Shown: positions 1-8,781 of the stretch, piece after piece
Numbering within the stretch: the stretch's first letter is position 1
How the letters are laid out: the number at the start of each line of letters is the position of its first letter
DNA from: Jannaschia pagri
GTDB lineage: Bacteria; Pseudomonadota; Alphaproteobacteria; Rhodobacterales; Rhodobacteraceae
DNA: 64,000 nt
Direction: 5' to 3'
NCBI RefSeq assembly: GCF_019655435.1
Contig: NZ_BPFH01000002.1
Span: 496,001 to 560,000, forward strand
The notes under the pieces: generated by a model
Seen by the model: the letters and a program-made list of their open reading frames with translations, nothing else
What the model was told of the DNA's origin: nothing
Database searches by the model: none
Position numbers and translations under genes: made by a program

Positions 1-19
1 TACCCCTGCCCGCTGATCC

Positions 20-775
20 CTACAGCAGACGCCTTTGCAGGTCGTGGCTGAGCGTCTCCAACGCCTCGCCCTCCTGCTCGGCAAGGCGCATCAGGCCGAA
101 CTGCACCCGTGCCATGTCTTGGTAATAGCTCGTGTAGATGTAATTCGTCGCCGCGCCTGCGGCCGCGCCGACAATGGGCACGGCCTGGGCTGCCAGTTTC
201 TGCCCAAGCGGGATCGCCAAGCGGGGCGCGATCTTGGCGATCAACCCTTGGATCGTTCCGCCCGTCAGGGTCAGGCGCATGGTGATGAAGGTGATATCCG
301 TCCCGTCGTCATCGTCCAGCGGCCCGGCAGCGGCAAACACCCGCAGACAGGCGGCGCGGACCTCGGGCTTGGCTGGGTCGAACCCATGTTCGTCGGCGAT
401 GCCCTGGATGGCGCGCAGGATCACGGTCGTTGTCACCGGCAATTCCGCCAGGGCGGACGGGAATCCGCCAACGCCACCCGCCGCCCCTGTTCCGATGGTG
501 ACCGCGCGCGTCAGCCAATCGGAGGTGTCTTTGACCCGGCCCCTGGAATAGGCTGCGGCGTTGAAGGATTGCTCCAACGCGGCCGCCGTCGCCTTGTCGA
601 GGCCTGCGCGCACAGGGTCCGGCAACATGTCCAGCAGGCTCTCAGCGCGGGTCCCCACCAGGTTCAAAAGCTGCATCCCAGTCCCGGAGGCCGTGCGCAT
701 TTGCTCGGCCAGGCGGTCCAGTTCAGCCTCCCGATCCAGGGGGGGAAAGACTTGTTCTGTGCGGTGATCTCTCAT
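20..775 (-). CDS. EcsC family protein
   Basis: The 251-residue product resembles the EcsC family, proteins of unclear molecular role named after a Bacillus protein linked to ABC transporter function. An N-terminal helical part is followed by a glycine- and alanine-rich section (TIGTGAAGGVGGF) and hydrophobic stretches such as VTTTVILRAIQGIADEHG, and a second hydrophobic, alanine-rich section near the C-terminus (VPIVGAAAGAATNYIYTSYY), the pattern usual in this family. I chose the ATG at 775 because it overlaps the TGA of the GNAT gene just upstream (ATGA at 772-775), so the two are probably translated together. A longer reading frame starting at 850 would overlap that gene by 79 bases and is unlikely. 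No catalytic residues are known for the family, so no reaction is proposed. Confidence 0.75.
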   Translation of the reverse strand: MRDHRTEQVFPPLDREAELDRLAEQMRTASGTGMQLLNLVGTRAESLLDMLPDPVRAGLDKATAAALEQSFNAAAYSRGRVKDTSDWLTRAVTIGTGAAGGVGGFPSALAELPVTTTVILRAIQGIADEHGFDPAKPEVRAACLRVFAAAGPLDDDDGTDITFITMRLTLTGGTIQGLIAKIAPRLAIPLGQKLAAQAVPIVGAAAGAATNYIYTSYYQDMARVQFGLMRLAEQEGEALETLSHDLQRRLL

Positions 776-1278
776 GAAATTGATGTGGGGACGGGCGATG
801 GCTCTGGCAAGGCCCGGGTCACTGCGCCCGTCACCCCCGTCCAATCCCACGTGCCCAGGATGCGGTCCGGGTTTGTTGGCGGGGGCATTGCCACATCGGT
901 CAAACGGTCAAAGCCAAATCGTGCGTAATAGGGGGCATCGCCCACCAACAGGACACGTTCCACCCCCGCCACGGCGGCCCGGTCCAAGCCAGATTGGATC
1001 AGGAAGGCGCCCAGCCCCTCCCCCTGGTGGGTGGGGTGGACGGCAACGGGGCCAAGCAGCATAGCGTCCCAACGTCCGCCCACACGCACGGGCCAAAACC
1101 GGATGGCACCCGCGACTTCGCCCATATCGCCCCGCGCCAAAAGACAAAGGTCCCGCGCGGGCGGCACATCATCGCGTAGCCGATAGGACGACAGCGCTGT
1201 GCGTCCGGGCGCAAAGCAGGTGTCGAACAGAGCTTCGACCAGCCAGCCATCCTCGGGGGTTTCGCGCATCAACTCCAT
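772..1278 (-). CDS. GNAT family N-acetyltransferase
   Basis: The 168-residue product has the acetyl-CoA-binding core of the GNAT fold: a beta strand with LLGPVAVHPTHQGEGLGAFL, in which QGEGLG is the pyrophosphate-binding motif A (Q/RxxGxG/A), followed by a helix and the strand RVLLVGDAPYYARFGF that matches motif B of small-molecule or protein acetyltransferases. The substrate cannot be read from the sequence. The start at 1278 gives MELMRETPEDGW; a second ATG at 1269 is equally possible, and neither has a strong ribosome site. The open frame upstream to 1509 overlaps the divergent flavin reductase gene and does not resemble a GNAT. It is translationally coupled to the EcsC gene downstream. 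Confidence 0.82.
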   Translation of the reverse strand: MELMRETPEDGWLVEALFDTCFAPGRTALSSYRLRDDVPPARDLCLLARGDMGEVAGAIRFWPVRVGGRWDAMLLGPVAVHPTHQGEGLGAFLIQSGLDRAAVAGVERVLLVGDAPYYARFGFDRLTDVAMPPPTNPDRILGTWDWTGVTGAVTRALPEPSPVPTSIS

Positions 1279-1470
1279 GGCACTGGTTTTGGCCGACGCG
1301 GGCCGGGGGCACCAGCCCGGGTTTCTATGCGGGGAGCGGGCCATGGCACCCCAGCCGCCAAGGCGCGCGCGTAGGTGGTCGCGCTTGCTTGCGCATCTGC
1401 GATCCGTCGGGCGGGGTTTTCGTGTCGCGCGGCATTGCCTAGGGATGGGGCAGGAAACACGAGGTCCCCC

Positions 1471-2076
1471 ATGTTCTACCGCCCCGAGGACGGCCACGGC
1501 CTGCCCCATAACCCCTTCAACGCCATCGTCTCGCCCCGGCCCATTGCCTGGGTGGGAACGCGGGGCGCGCTTGGGGACAACCTGGCCCCCTATAGCTTCT
1601 TCAATGCCGTGGCCTACGTTCCGCCCCAGGTGATGTTCGCCTCGACCTCCGCCAAAGAGGATCGCGACGGCACAAAGGACAGCGTTGCCCAGATCCGCGA
1701 AACCGGCGTCTTTTCGATCAGTCTGGTCGAATACGCCGCCCGGGACAGAATGAACGCGACCTCAGCGGCCCATCCCGCGGGCACCGACGAATTCGCGGTT
1801 GCGGGCGTGGCGAAAGCGGCCTGCGACACCATCGACTGTCCCCGGGTGGCCGATGCGCCAGCCACCCTTGAGTGCAAGCTGACTCAGCTGGTCGCCCTGC
1901 CAGGGCAGGCCAATGTGGCGGTCTTTGGTGAGGTCACCGGGGTTCACATACGGGACGATTGTATTGTGGATGGGCGGTTTGACGTGACGACGTTCCAGAG
2001 TTTGGCGCGGGGCGGCTACCGCGACTACTCGGTTGTGCGAGAGGTGTTTCAGTTGACCCGCCCTGACGACAGTTAG
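1471..2076 (+). CDS. Flavin reductase family protein
   Basis: The 201-residue product belongs to the flavin reductase/FMN-binding split-barrel family. The typical N-terminal segment is present: PFNAIVSPRPIAWVGTRG followed by LAPYSFFNAVAYVPPQVMF, the part that in this family contacts FMN. Members reduce flavins with NAD(P)H for partner monooxygenases or act as standalone FMN proteins; no partner monooxygenase is nearby. The start ATG at 1471 has GAGG about nine bases upstream and gives MFYRPEDG, the usual beginning of this subgroup. The gene is transcribed away from the GNAT/EcsC pair, with about 190 bases between the two start codons. Confidence 0.85.
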   Translation: MFYRPEDGHGLPHNPFNAIVSPRPIAWVGTRGALGDNLAPYSFFNAVAYVPPQVMFASTSAKEDRDGTKDSVAQIRETGVFSISLVEYAARDRMNATSAAHPAGTDEFAVAGVAKAACDTIDCPRVADAPATLECKLTQLVALPGQANVAVFGEVTGVHIRDDCIVDGRFDVTTFQSLARGGYRDYSVVREVFQLTRPDDS

Positions 2077-2384
2077 GGCAACTGCTGCATGATCTGGGCA
2101 GACGCTCAGCGGCGCGCGTATCCTGAATGGGGCGATCCCGATACGGCAGGAGCGCGCGTCGTTGGCTAGGGACCTTTGCCGGGCAAATGAAGACAGCCTG
2201 TGGAAATCGAACGCTTGCAGGGCAGATGCGCATCCAGCCGGGCATCTTCGTGCGCGATCAAGGCACGCGTGAAGCCTGCGTCCATAAGACTTCGGCAACG
2301 GGCAAATCAGCCGATGCAAGACCCTGACAGCGGCACCGCGCTGGCAGCGAAACAGACCGGGATGCCATCAGCCCAAACCGCTCT
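2077..2384. other. Gene-poor stretch, no recognised feature
   Basis: About 310 bases between the convergent flavin reductase and small membrane protein genes. Short open frames exist on both strands, but none has a ribosome site with a recognisable protein. I found no strong hairpin. It may be decayed coding sequence, but nothing in it can be named. Confidence 0.4.
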
Positions 2385-2681
2385 TTACCCGGCTGCATCA
2401 ACCAGCAGCCACCGCAGCAACCCATAGACGTAAAGCGCCGTGAACAGGACGTTCACGTACTTCAACTGCCGCTCCGAATGCAGCCACGCGTAAAAGATCC
2501 AAATCACACAGAACGGCAGGCCGAACACCATGGGCCAGGGATGCCAGTTCTGAACGATGGCCACGGTCGACGCGATGCCCAAAAGCAGCGCGAGCCATTT
2601 GAAGGATTGCTCCCGCGCGGCCAACCAGAACACAAGCGCGGTGGTCAGGCGGTCGGCGGAAGGACGGGGACGACGCAGCAC
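2385..2681 (-). CDS. Small integral membrane protein, unknown function
   Basis: The 98-residue product has three hydrophobic segments, roughly residues 13-30, 36-55 and 70-90 (for example WLALLLGIASTVAIV and MVFGLPFCVIWIFYAWLH), so it should sit in the inner membrane. I do not recognise a characterised family. Two GTG starts are possible: 2690 directly touches an AGGAG sequence at 2691-2695, leaving no spacing, whereas GTG at 2681 lies nine bases from it, so 2681 is preferred. It lies downstream of the SulP transporter gene on the same strand with a gap of about 140 bases, so they could share a transcript. Real coding is likely, function unknown. Confidence 0.55.
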   Translation of the reverse strand: MLRRPRPSADRLTTALVFWLAAREQSFKWLALLLGIASTVAIVQNWHPWPMVFGLPFCVIWIFYAWLHSERQLKYVNVLFTALYVYGLLRWLLVDAAG

Positions 2682-2823
2682 GGCGCGCACCTCCTCTCCG
2701 GTAGAACAACGATGTGGGGGGACGGGTCCTCACTGCCACCCGTCACCCCATCGCTATACCGCGCCGGACTATCACGCAAGCTCAGCGCGCCGTAGTGCCG
2801 GGCTAGCCCGCCGCCGCGTGGGG

Positions 2824-4422
2824 TCAGTGACCGCCTTCCAGAATACCGGTCCGCACCCCGTAGTTGGCAGCGATCGCGTAATCGGGATCATCGTCGCTAT
2901 CGACCATCAGGTGCCCCGCTTTGGTCAGCAGGCTGTGGCAATCCCGGCTCAGGTGACGCAGTTGGATCGTCTTGCCCGCCGCCTCGTACTTCGCGGCCAG
3001 GGCTTCAATCGCCTGGAGCGCCGATTGGTCGGCAACCCGGCTCTCGGCGAAATCCACGATCACCACTGCGGGGTCGGACTTGGGATCAAACAGCTCGATA
3101 AACCCAGAGGCAGAGCCAAAGAACAGCGGGCCGTTGACCTGGTACACACGCGCACCCTCGGGCGTTTCATAGGTCTTGGCGCTGATCCGCGTGGCGTTCT
3201 GCCAAGCGTAGGCCAGGGCCGAGACAATGACACCTACGACCACGGCAATGGCGAGGTCGGTCATCACGGTCACGACCGTCACCAGAATGATGACCACGGC
3301 GTCGATCCGCGGGACCTTGAACAGGATCTTAAGCGAGTTCCAGGCAAAGGTCCCGATCACGACCATGAACATCACGCCAACCAGCGCAGCCAGGGGGATC
3401 CGTTCGATCAAGGGGGCGGCGACCACGATAAAGGCCAGCAGGAAGAGCGCCGCCGAGATGCCGGAGATCCGTGTGCGCCCGCCCGATTTCACGTTGATCA
3501 TGGATTGCCCGATCATGGCGCAGCCGCCCATGCCGCCAAAGAAGCCGGTCACCGTGTTGGCCGCGCCCTGGGCGATGCATTCCTGGCTGGCGCCGCCGCG
3601 CTGACCCGTGATCTCGCCCACGAGGTTCAGGGTCAGAAGGCTCTCGATCAGGCCGATGGCAGCCAGGATGAGGGCATAGGGCAGGATGATCGTCAGTGTC
3701 TCATAGGTGAGCGGGACCATCGGAATATGGAAGGTCGGCAGACCGCCCGCGATGGAGGCCATGTCGCCCACAGTGGGGGTCGGCAGGCCGAAGGCGATCA
3801 CAATAAACGCGGTCACCGCGATACCCGCCAGGGGCGCGGGCACCACATTCGTCAGTTTGGGCAGCCCCCAGATGACCGACATGGTCACGGCCACCAGCCC
3901 GAGCATCAGGGCGATATCGCCCAGCGGCAACCATGCCCCGTCGGGCGTGCGGAATTGGGTCAGCTGCGCCAGGAAGATCACGATGGCGAGGCCGTTCACA
4001 AAGCCCAGCATCACCGGGTGCGGCACGAGGCGGATGAACTTGCCCCAGCGCATAATGCCCGCGAAAATCTGCAAGAGGCCCATGAGGACTACAGTTGCAA
4101 ACAGGTATTCGACGCCGTGCTGCGCCACCAGCGCCACCATCACCACGGCCAGAGCGCCCGTCGCGCCCGAAATCATCCCAGGCCGACCGCCGATCAGCGC
4201 GGTGATGAGCCCCACCAGGAAGGCCGCATAAAGGCCCACCAAGGGGTTCACGCCCGCGACGAAGGCAAAGGCAACGGCTTCGGGCACCAGGGCCAAAGCG
4301 ACGGTCAGACCGGCGAGGATCTCCACCCGAAAGCGGCTGGGCGTCAACGGATCGGTCGGGGCCACGCGCAAATCGGGCTTGTCAAATAGGGTGGCGAAGC
4401 TCGCCAATGGGGAACTGTTCAC
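2824..4422 (-). CDS. SulP family inorganic anion transporter
   Basis: A protein of about 530 residues with the SulP/SLC26 architecture: a long set of membrane helices beginning with the sulfate-transporter signature region (AGLTVALALVPEAVAFAF and GLYAAFLVGLITALIGG), then a C-terminal cytoplasmic STAS domain (starting near YQVNGPLFFGSASGF, with IVDFAESRVADQSA). The family carries sulfate, bicarbonate, chloride or dicarboxylates; the substrate cannot be decided here, and no carbonic anhydrase or sulfate assimilation gene adjoins. No ATG fits: GTG at 4422 gives VNSSPLASFATLFDKPD, which matches the usual short N-terminus, and has GAGAG eight bases upstream. The reading frame stays open to 4539. 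Confidence 0.88.
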   Translation of the reverse strand: MNSSPLASFATLFDKPDLRVAPTDPLTPSRFRVEILAGLTVALALVPEAVAFAFVAGVNPLVGLYAAFLVGLITALIGGRPGMISGATGALAVVMVALVAQHGVEYLFATVVLMGLLQIFAGIMRWGKFIRLVPHPVMLGFVNGLAIVIFLAQLTQFRTPDGAWLPLGDIALMLGLVAVTMSVIWGLPKLTNVVPAPLAGIAVTAFIVIAFGLPTPTVGDMASIAGGLPTFHIPMVPLTYETLTIILPYALILAAIGLIESLLTLNLVGEITGQRGGASQECIAQGAANTVTGFFGGMGGCAMIGQSMINVKSGGRTRISGISAALFLLAFIVVAAPLIERIPLAALVGVMFMVVIGTFAWNSLKILFKVPRIDAVVIILVTVVTVMTDLAIAVVVGVIVSALAYAWQNATRISAKTYETPEGARVYQVNGPLFFGSASGFIELFDPKSDPAVVIVDFAESRVADQSALQAIEALAAKYEAAGKTIQLRHLSRDCHSLLTKAGHLMVDSDDDPDYAIAANYGVRTGILEGGH

Positions 4423-4850
4423 GGCAGCGACTCTCGGATCGGACAGGAGGGTTGGGTGGCCCCTAGCATTGTCGCACGCCCATGGACAGGGGCAGACGGC
4501 CGCGTTGCGCCTTCGGAGGGAGGCAGCGACCGAGGGCATTGTCGTAGATCAGCCCTGTCTGGCTGTCCGGCGGACAAAGTCTCGGACGCTTATCCCTCAG
4601 GCCATGGGTCGGGCACCTCAGTCTTCGCCATTGATGGCGACACGGTGCCACCCATCGCCAAACCGCAAGCTTCGCGCGAAGACACCGCGCGCATCATTTG
4701 AACGCCCCCATCCCTGTCCCCGACGACAAGGGTTCACCGCCCTTGGCACCGGTGCAACGCATACCCCATGTCAGGCAATTGTCGGCGAAAGCTGCTAGCA
4801 CCCGATGGACCCCATGCTAATGTCCGCGGGAGTTACGGAGGGGGGCACCC
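4423..4850. other. Divergent intergenic region between sulP and mtnP
   Basis: About 430 bases separating the divergent SulP and mtnP genes, so promoters for both should lie here. The short element GCATTGTCG occurs twice, at about 4468-4476 and 4538-4546. An 81-codon frame at 4456-4701 on the plus strand has no ribosome site and no recognisable product and was not called. A strong GGAGG at the right end belongs to mtnP. Confidence 0.4.
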
Positions 4851-5708
4851 ATGGATCCAGTGATCGGCATCATCGGAGGCTCCGGCCTGTATCAAGTGGA
4901 CGGGTTGGAAGAGGCGACCTGGACCTCGGTCGACACACCCTGGGGCGCGCCGTCCGATGACGTGCTGGTGGGCACCCTATCGGGAACGCGCGTGGCCTTT
5001 CTGCCGCGCCACGGCCGGGGCCATAAACACACGCCCTCTACGGTTCCGTACCGCGCGAATGTGGCCGCCATGAAGATGCTTGGCGTCACCCACCTGGTCT
5101 CCGTCTCCGCGGTCGGCTCATTCCGGGAAGAGATGGCTCCGGGCGACTTCGTGGTGGTGGACCAATTCATCGACCGGACCTTTGCCCGGGACAAAACGTT
5201 CTTCGACAGCGGGCTTGTGGCCCATGTCTCCGTCGCCGACCCGGTTTGCGCTGTCCTCGCCAAGGCCTGCGCGGAGGCCGCGCGCCAAGCCGGGGCAAAG
5301 GTCCATGAAGGCGGGACCTATCTGGCCATGGAGGGACCGCAGTTCTCGTCCAAGGCGGAATCCCATGTCTATCGGCAGTGGGGCTGCGATGTGATCGGCA
5401 TGACCAATATGCCGGAGGCCAAGCTGGCCCGGGAGGCCGAGCTACACTACGCCACTGTCGCCATGGTGACCGACTACGACAGTTGGCACCCGGACCATGG
5501 GAACGTGCAAATCACTGACATCATCGAGACTCTCCATGGCAATGTGGCCAAGGCAGCGGCCTTGGTAGCCGCCCTGCCCGGTCTGGTGACACATGAGTGC
5601 ACCACCGGCTGCGCCACCGCGCTGGACTACGCCATCATGACGGCCACAGACGCGCGCGATCCCGTGGTGGTGGACCGTTTGCGCACCATCGCGGGCCGTG
5701 TGCTGTGA
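4851..5708 (+). CDS. mtnP: S-methyl-5'-thioadenosine phosphorylase
   Basis: The 285-residue enzyme phosphorolyses methylthioadenosine, a by-product of polyamine and homoserine-lactone synthesis, to adenine and 5-methylthioribose 1-phosphate. It has the purine nucleoside phosphorylase type 2 hallmarks: phosphate loop GGSGLY (residues 9-14), RHGRGH (53-58), the SAVGS strand near 86-90, and the substrate-binding section MTNMPEAKLAREAELHYA. Length is normal for the family. The ATG is preceded by GGAGGGGGG at a six-base spacing. It heads an operon: the next gene overlaps its stop by four bases, and apt follows, so the adenine released here can be recaptured as AMP by the third gene. Confidence 0.95.
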   Translation: MDPVIGIIGGSGLYQVDGLEEATWTSVDTPWGAPSDDVLVGTLSGTRVAFLPRHGRGHKHTPSTVPYRANVAAMKMLGVTHLVSVSAVGSFREEMAPGDFVVVDQFIDRTFARDKTFFDSGLVAHVSVADPVCAVLAKACAEAARQAGAKVHEGGTYLAMEGPQFSSKAESHVYRQWGCDVIGMTNMPEAKLAREAELHYATVAMVTDYDSWHPDHGNVQITDIIETLHGNVAKAAALVAALPGLVTHECTTGCATALDYAIMTATDARDPVVVDRLRTIAGRVL

Positions 5709-6376
5709 AACTTGCGGCAGCGCTGGTTCTGCTAACGGCCCCAGCCATGGCCCAAGAATTCATCGAGGCGGAGGGACCGCTGTCGGATGATGACTTCTAT
5801 CGCGCCATCGCCTGCGCGGCGTCCCCTGGGGGCGATTGTCGGAAACCACTGCTCTATTGGCCTGCCCATAAACGTGACAGCGTCACCGTCGCCCTGGTGT
5901 CCGTGACCGACGTCTTGGTGCCCTACCGCCGGGCGCTCTATGAGGCGGGCCTGGATGCGGCGCTGGATCAGATCAACGCGCTGGAGGCGGGCGTTCGCCT
6001 GCAACGGGTCGCAACGGATGCCGCCGATATCGCCATCCATGTGGTCGCCACCGCACCGGGGCAAGTCATGGCTGACACCGGTGTCCCTGCCCTGGACGGG
6101 AACGTCCTGCCCCTCGGCCGCGTCGCCCTGCGCGCCCGCGACAGCGAAATCAAGGAAGCCCTCATTGCCGTCAGTGCCCAGGCGCGGCGGCGTGAGATCG
6201 CCTCGATCCTCTTGGAGGAGATCACCCAGGCGCTTGGACTGATGACGGACATCAGCGGACCTGCGTATCACCGGTCGGTCTTTTCTGAGACAAGCAATTC
6301 CGTGGTGCGATTGCGGGGACAAGACGCCATGGTCGTTCGCCGCCATTACGGGCCCCAAATCGAAGAGGACAGCTAA
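5705..6376 (+). CDS. DUF2927 family exported protein
   Basis: The 223-residue product begins with a short signal peptide ([19 protein letters not shown], likely cleaved after AMA), so it should be exported. The rest matches the DUF2927 type: [12 protein letters not shown], the segment [22 protein letters not shown] and a C-terminal [12 protein letters not shown] section. In related families this region looks like a distant relative of metalloprotease-like folds, but the expected HExxH is here EEITQ, so I assign no activity. The start is GTG at 5705, inside the last codons of mtnP (GTGA overlap), showing translational coupling. Its position between two cytoplasmic salvage enzymes is unexplained. 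Confidence 0.8.
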   Translation: MKLAAALVLLTAPAMAQEFIEAEGPLSDDDFYRAIACAASPGGDCRKPLLYWPAHKRDSVTVALVSVTDVLVPYRRALYEAGLDAALDQINALEAGVRLQRVATDAADIAIHVVATAPGQVMADTGVPALDGNVLPLGRVALRARDSEIKEALIAVSAQARRREIASILLEEITQALGLMTDISGPAYHRSVFSETSNSVVRLRGQDAMVVRRHYGPQIEEDS

Positions 6377-6377
6377 G

Positions 6378-6914
6378 ATGGAGCACAAGACCGTGCGCGA
6401 CTACATCCGCACGATACCCGATTTTCCCCATGCCGGAATCATGTTCCGCGATGTCACGACCCTGTTCGCGGACGCGCGGGGGATGCGGTTGTGCATTGAC
6501 CAATTGCTGGCGCCTTTCGCCGGCCTGCACATCGACGCCGTCGCGGGGCTTGAGGCGCGGGGCTTTATCCTGGGCGGGGCGGTTGCCCACCAATTAGGGA
6601 CCGGTTTCGTGCCGATCCGCAAAAAGGGAAAGCTGCCCGGGCCGACCTTCGCGCAGGACTATGTGTTGGAATACGGCCAAGCGACCGTCGAGATCCATCA
6701 AGATGCCCTGGCGCCAGGGGCGCGGGTGTTGCTGGTCGATGATCTCTTGGCGACGGGCGGGACGGCCAAAGCCGGTATCGCGCTGTTGGAACGGCTGGGA
6801 TGCGAGGTGATCGGCTGCGCCTTTGTGGTCGACCTGCCAGAGCTTGGGGGCCAAGCGGCCCTGTCGGAGCTGGGAGTACCGATCCATACGCTTTGCGCCT
6901 TTGACGGGGCCTGA
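6378..6914 (+). CDS. apt: Adenine phosphoribosyltransferase
   Basis: The 178-residue enzyme joins adenine to PRPP to give AMP. The PRPP-binding motif [14 protein letters not shown] is at residues 117-130 and the N-terminal [17 protein letters not shown] section (13-29) and GLEARGF loop (58-63) are typical of Apt. The start codon is one base after the TAA of the DUF2927 gene, so the three genes mtnP, DUF2927 and apt form one unit. Within it, apt would recycle the adenine made by MtnP. The family assignment is secure. Confidence 0.95.
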   Translation: MEHKTVRDYIRTIPDFPHAGIMFRDVTTLFADARGMRLCIDQLLAPFAGLHIDAVAGLEARGFILGGAVAHQLGTGFVPIRKKGKLPGPTFAQDYVLEYGQATVEIHQDALAPGARVLLVDDLLATGGTAKAGIALLERLGCEVIGCAFVVDLPELGGQAALSELGVPIHTLCAFDGA

Positions 6915-7049
6915 GTCCTTGCCGCTGGGCGAGTCTGGCACTGAACTTTTTTGCCTGCAGGCCGGGACGGCCGTGGTGCGTAAACGCTTTGGTAACCTTT
7001 GAGTCGCTACGGTGAGATGTGGCGTTGCAGACCGCCACCCATTCCCCCA

Positions 7050-7077
7050 GCGCCCTGCCTTTCCCCCGGCAGGGCGC
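7050..7077 (+). terminator. Hairpin, possible terminator of the mtnP-apt unit
   Basis: A perfect 10-bp stem, GCGCCCTGCC (7050-7059) with GGCAGGGCGC (7068-7077), closes an eight-base pyrimidine loop. It lies 136 bases after the apt stop. There is no strong T-tract after it (ACCCTCTCTTG), so termination is a guess from position and stability. Confidence 0.4.
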
Positions 7078-7188
7078 ACCCTCTCTTGTGGTGCTTGTCT
7101 GGGCGGTTGGGTTCGTTTCTCAGCCGATCTTGTATGTTCGGGTGCGATCTTACCTTCTCGCCCCTGCGGTTAGTGCCGGTCCGATCTT

Positions 7189-7210
7189 GCATATTTTTGG
7201 AACATCGAAA
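7189..7210 (+). repeat. 22-base extragenic motif, copy 1
   Basis: This stretch (GCATATTTTTGG... ending AACATCGAAA) matches the one at 61874-61895 in 20 of 22 positions, the two differences being TT against GG. Both copies lie outside genes. It shares a TATTTTTG core with the GC-rich element at 37332-37392, whose complementary strand reads the same core. Confidence 0.5.
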
Positions 7211-7362
7211 GATGAAGGTGCGGCGCGTTAACCTTAATCATCTGTTAGCGTAAGGGGCGTGGTGCCCCGAACGTTGGCACGATGCGGAATGAGATATTGG
7301 AGGCCTTGCAGCAATCGCTCAAAGCCGCACGGTCTGTCTTCAAAGCCGCCCTTTCGCTTAAG

Positions 7363-8781
7363 CTAACCGTGGTGGCGCAAAACCGCGCCTGGGTTCATCA
7401 CACCCTTTGGGTCTAAGGCCGCCTTAATGGCCCGCATGGCCGTAAGCTTCGTCGGGTCGACATAGCGCTCCAGATCGGCGACCTTGAGACGGCCAACGCC
7501 GTGCTCGGCACTGACGGACCCACCATGGGCATGCACGAGATCATGGACCGCACGCTTGATGGCATCGCGATCCCCCTCGTGGTCGGCGCGACTGCGACCT
7601 GGGATCGGGAAGACGTTGTAGTGCAGATTCCCATCCCCCACGTGACCAAAGCAATTGATCCGAAAGCTTCCAATGGCGGCAATCGCGGCCGGACCTTCCG
7701 CGATAAAGCGCGGGATTGCCGCAATGGGGACGGAGATATCGTGGCTGCTGACGGCGCCGATCTTGCGGTTGGCCGCTGGAATGGACTCCCGCACGCGCCA
7801 GAAATCGGCACGTTGCTGTTCCGATTGTGCGATTGCGCCGTCGTGTACCAAATCACGTTCGGCAGCTGCTTCGAACAGGCCCTCCAGCGCTTGCTGCGGG
7901 TCGCCCGACGCGCCAAGACCAAGGTCGATCAGAACGGACCAATCTGGCTGTCCGAGGGGAAGGCGCACCTCGGGCATGGTTTCCGCCAGAAAACCAAGCC
8001 CCATGCCACCGATCAATTCAAAGGCCGAGACGCCCTCTCCGATCCTGTCCCGCGCCAGGTTCAGCAGGTCCAACGCCGCCGCGGGGTCGCGCACGACCAT
8101 CATCGCCGCCCCCGTTCGCGCGGGACGCGGCACCAGCTTCAGGGTTGCCGCCGTGATGATGCCCAACGTGCCTTCCGCCCCGATCAGCAAGTGCCGCAGG
8201 TCATATCCGGTGTTGTTTTTGCGCAGGGGGCTGAGCCCGTTGAGAATGGATCCATCCGGCAAGACCGCCTCTAACCCCAGGCAGAGATCACGCGCGTTTC
8301 CGTAGCGCAAAACGTTGACGCCGCCCGCATTGGTCGACAACACACCGCCGATGCGCGCGGAGCCCTGGGCGGCAATCGACAGGGGGAACAAGCGGTTGGC
8401 TTGTTCGGCGGCCTCCTGCACCCACTGGAGGATAACGCCCGCTTCGGCCACCATGGCGTTCTCGACCGGATCGACCGAACGGATCTGTGACATCCGCTCA
8501 AGGGACAGGATAATCGGGTCTGAGAGGTCACCGGACACCTGCCCACCGACCAGACCCGTCCCCCCGCCATAGGGCACGATCGGCACCCCAGCGGCGCCTG
8601 CGGCCTGGACGATCCGCGCGACTTCGGCGGTGGTACTGGGGGCCAGGAGAAGCCCGCCGGAGCCTGCCCAGCGACCGCGCGGCTCTTCGGTATAACGCGG
8701 GTCTAGGGGGCGAAAGACCGCCTGCGGCAGGTCGGCTCGCAGGCTATCGGCAAAGGCGCCGGTCGCAGGCTGGTATGTCAT
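7363..8781 (-). CDS. FAD-binding oxidase/D-2-hydroxyacid dehydrogenase
   Basis: The 472-residue product is a member of the vanillyl-alcohol-oxidase/GlcD group of FAD enzymes. The N-terminal FAD-binding domain shows VPYGGGTGLVGGQ and SARIGGVLSTNAGGVNVLRYG; the C-terminal domain ends in HGVGRLKVADLERY and DPKGVMNPGAVL, the usual signature of D-lactate dehydrogenase, glycolate oxidase GlcD and related D-2-hydroxyacid dehydrogenases. Which substrate it uses cannot be told; no glcE or glcF partners adjoin, so a single-subunit D-2-hydroxyacid dehydrogenase (D-lactate or D-2-hydroxyglutarate) is likelier than glycolate oxidase. The start at 8781 overlaps the stop of the metallo-hydrolase-like gene by four bases (ATGA). 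Confidence 0.85.
   Translation of the reverse strand: MTYQPATGAFADSLRADLPQAVFRPLDPRYTEEPRGRWAGSGGLLLAPSTTAEVARIVQAAGAAGVPIVPYGGGTGLVGGQVSGDLSDPIILSLERMSQIRSVDPVENAMVAEAGVILQWVQEAAEQANRLFPLSIAAQGSARIGGVLSTNAGGVNVLRYGNARDLCLGLEAVLPDGSILNGLSPLRKNNTGYDLRHLLIGAEGTLGIITAATLKLVPRPARTGAAMMVVRDPAAALDLLNLARDRIGEGVSAFELIGGMGLGFLAETMPEVRLPLGQPDWSVLIDLGLGASGDPQQALEGLFEAAAERDLVHDGAIAQSEQQRADFWRVRESIPAANRKIGAVSSHDISVPIAAIPRFIAEGPAAIAAIGSFRINCFGHVGDGNLHYNVFPIPGRSRADHEGDRDAIKRAVHDLVHAHGGSVSAEHGVGRLKVADLERYVDPTKLTAMRAIKAALDPKGVMNPGAVLRHHG

Larger units (their letters stand above)
6915..7362. other. Convergent intergenic region after apt
   Basis: About 450 bases between apt and the end of the minus-strand FAD oxidase gene. 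It holds a 10-bp-stem hairpin at 7050-7077, one copy of a 22-base extragenic motif at 7189-7210 and a small GGGGC/GCCCC hairpin at 7254-7268. A 44-codon frame at 7282-7416 on the plus strand was considered and not called. Confidence 0.5.

Noticed and set aside
2557-4389. A 610-codon open frame on the plus strand
   Set aside because: It lies opposite the SulP transporter gene, is rich in His, Gln, Asp and Arg as shadow frames in high-GC DNA are, and resembles no protein.
4456-4701. An 81-codon frame upstream of mtnP
   Set aside because: No ribosome site and no recognisable product; it occupies the divergent promoter region.
7282-7416. A 44-codon frame (MRNEILEALQQSLKAAR...)
   Set aside because: It has a plausible amphipathic sequence but no clear ribosome site, and its last part is antisense to the FAD oxidase gene. 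Too weak to call.
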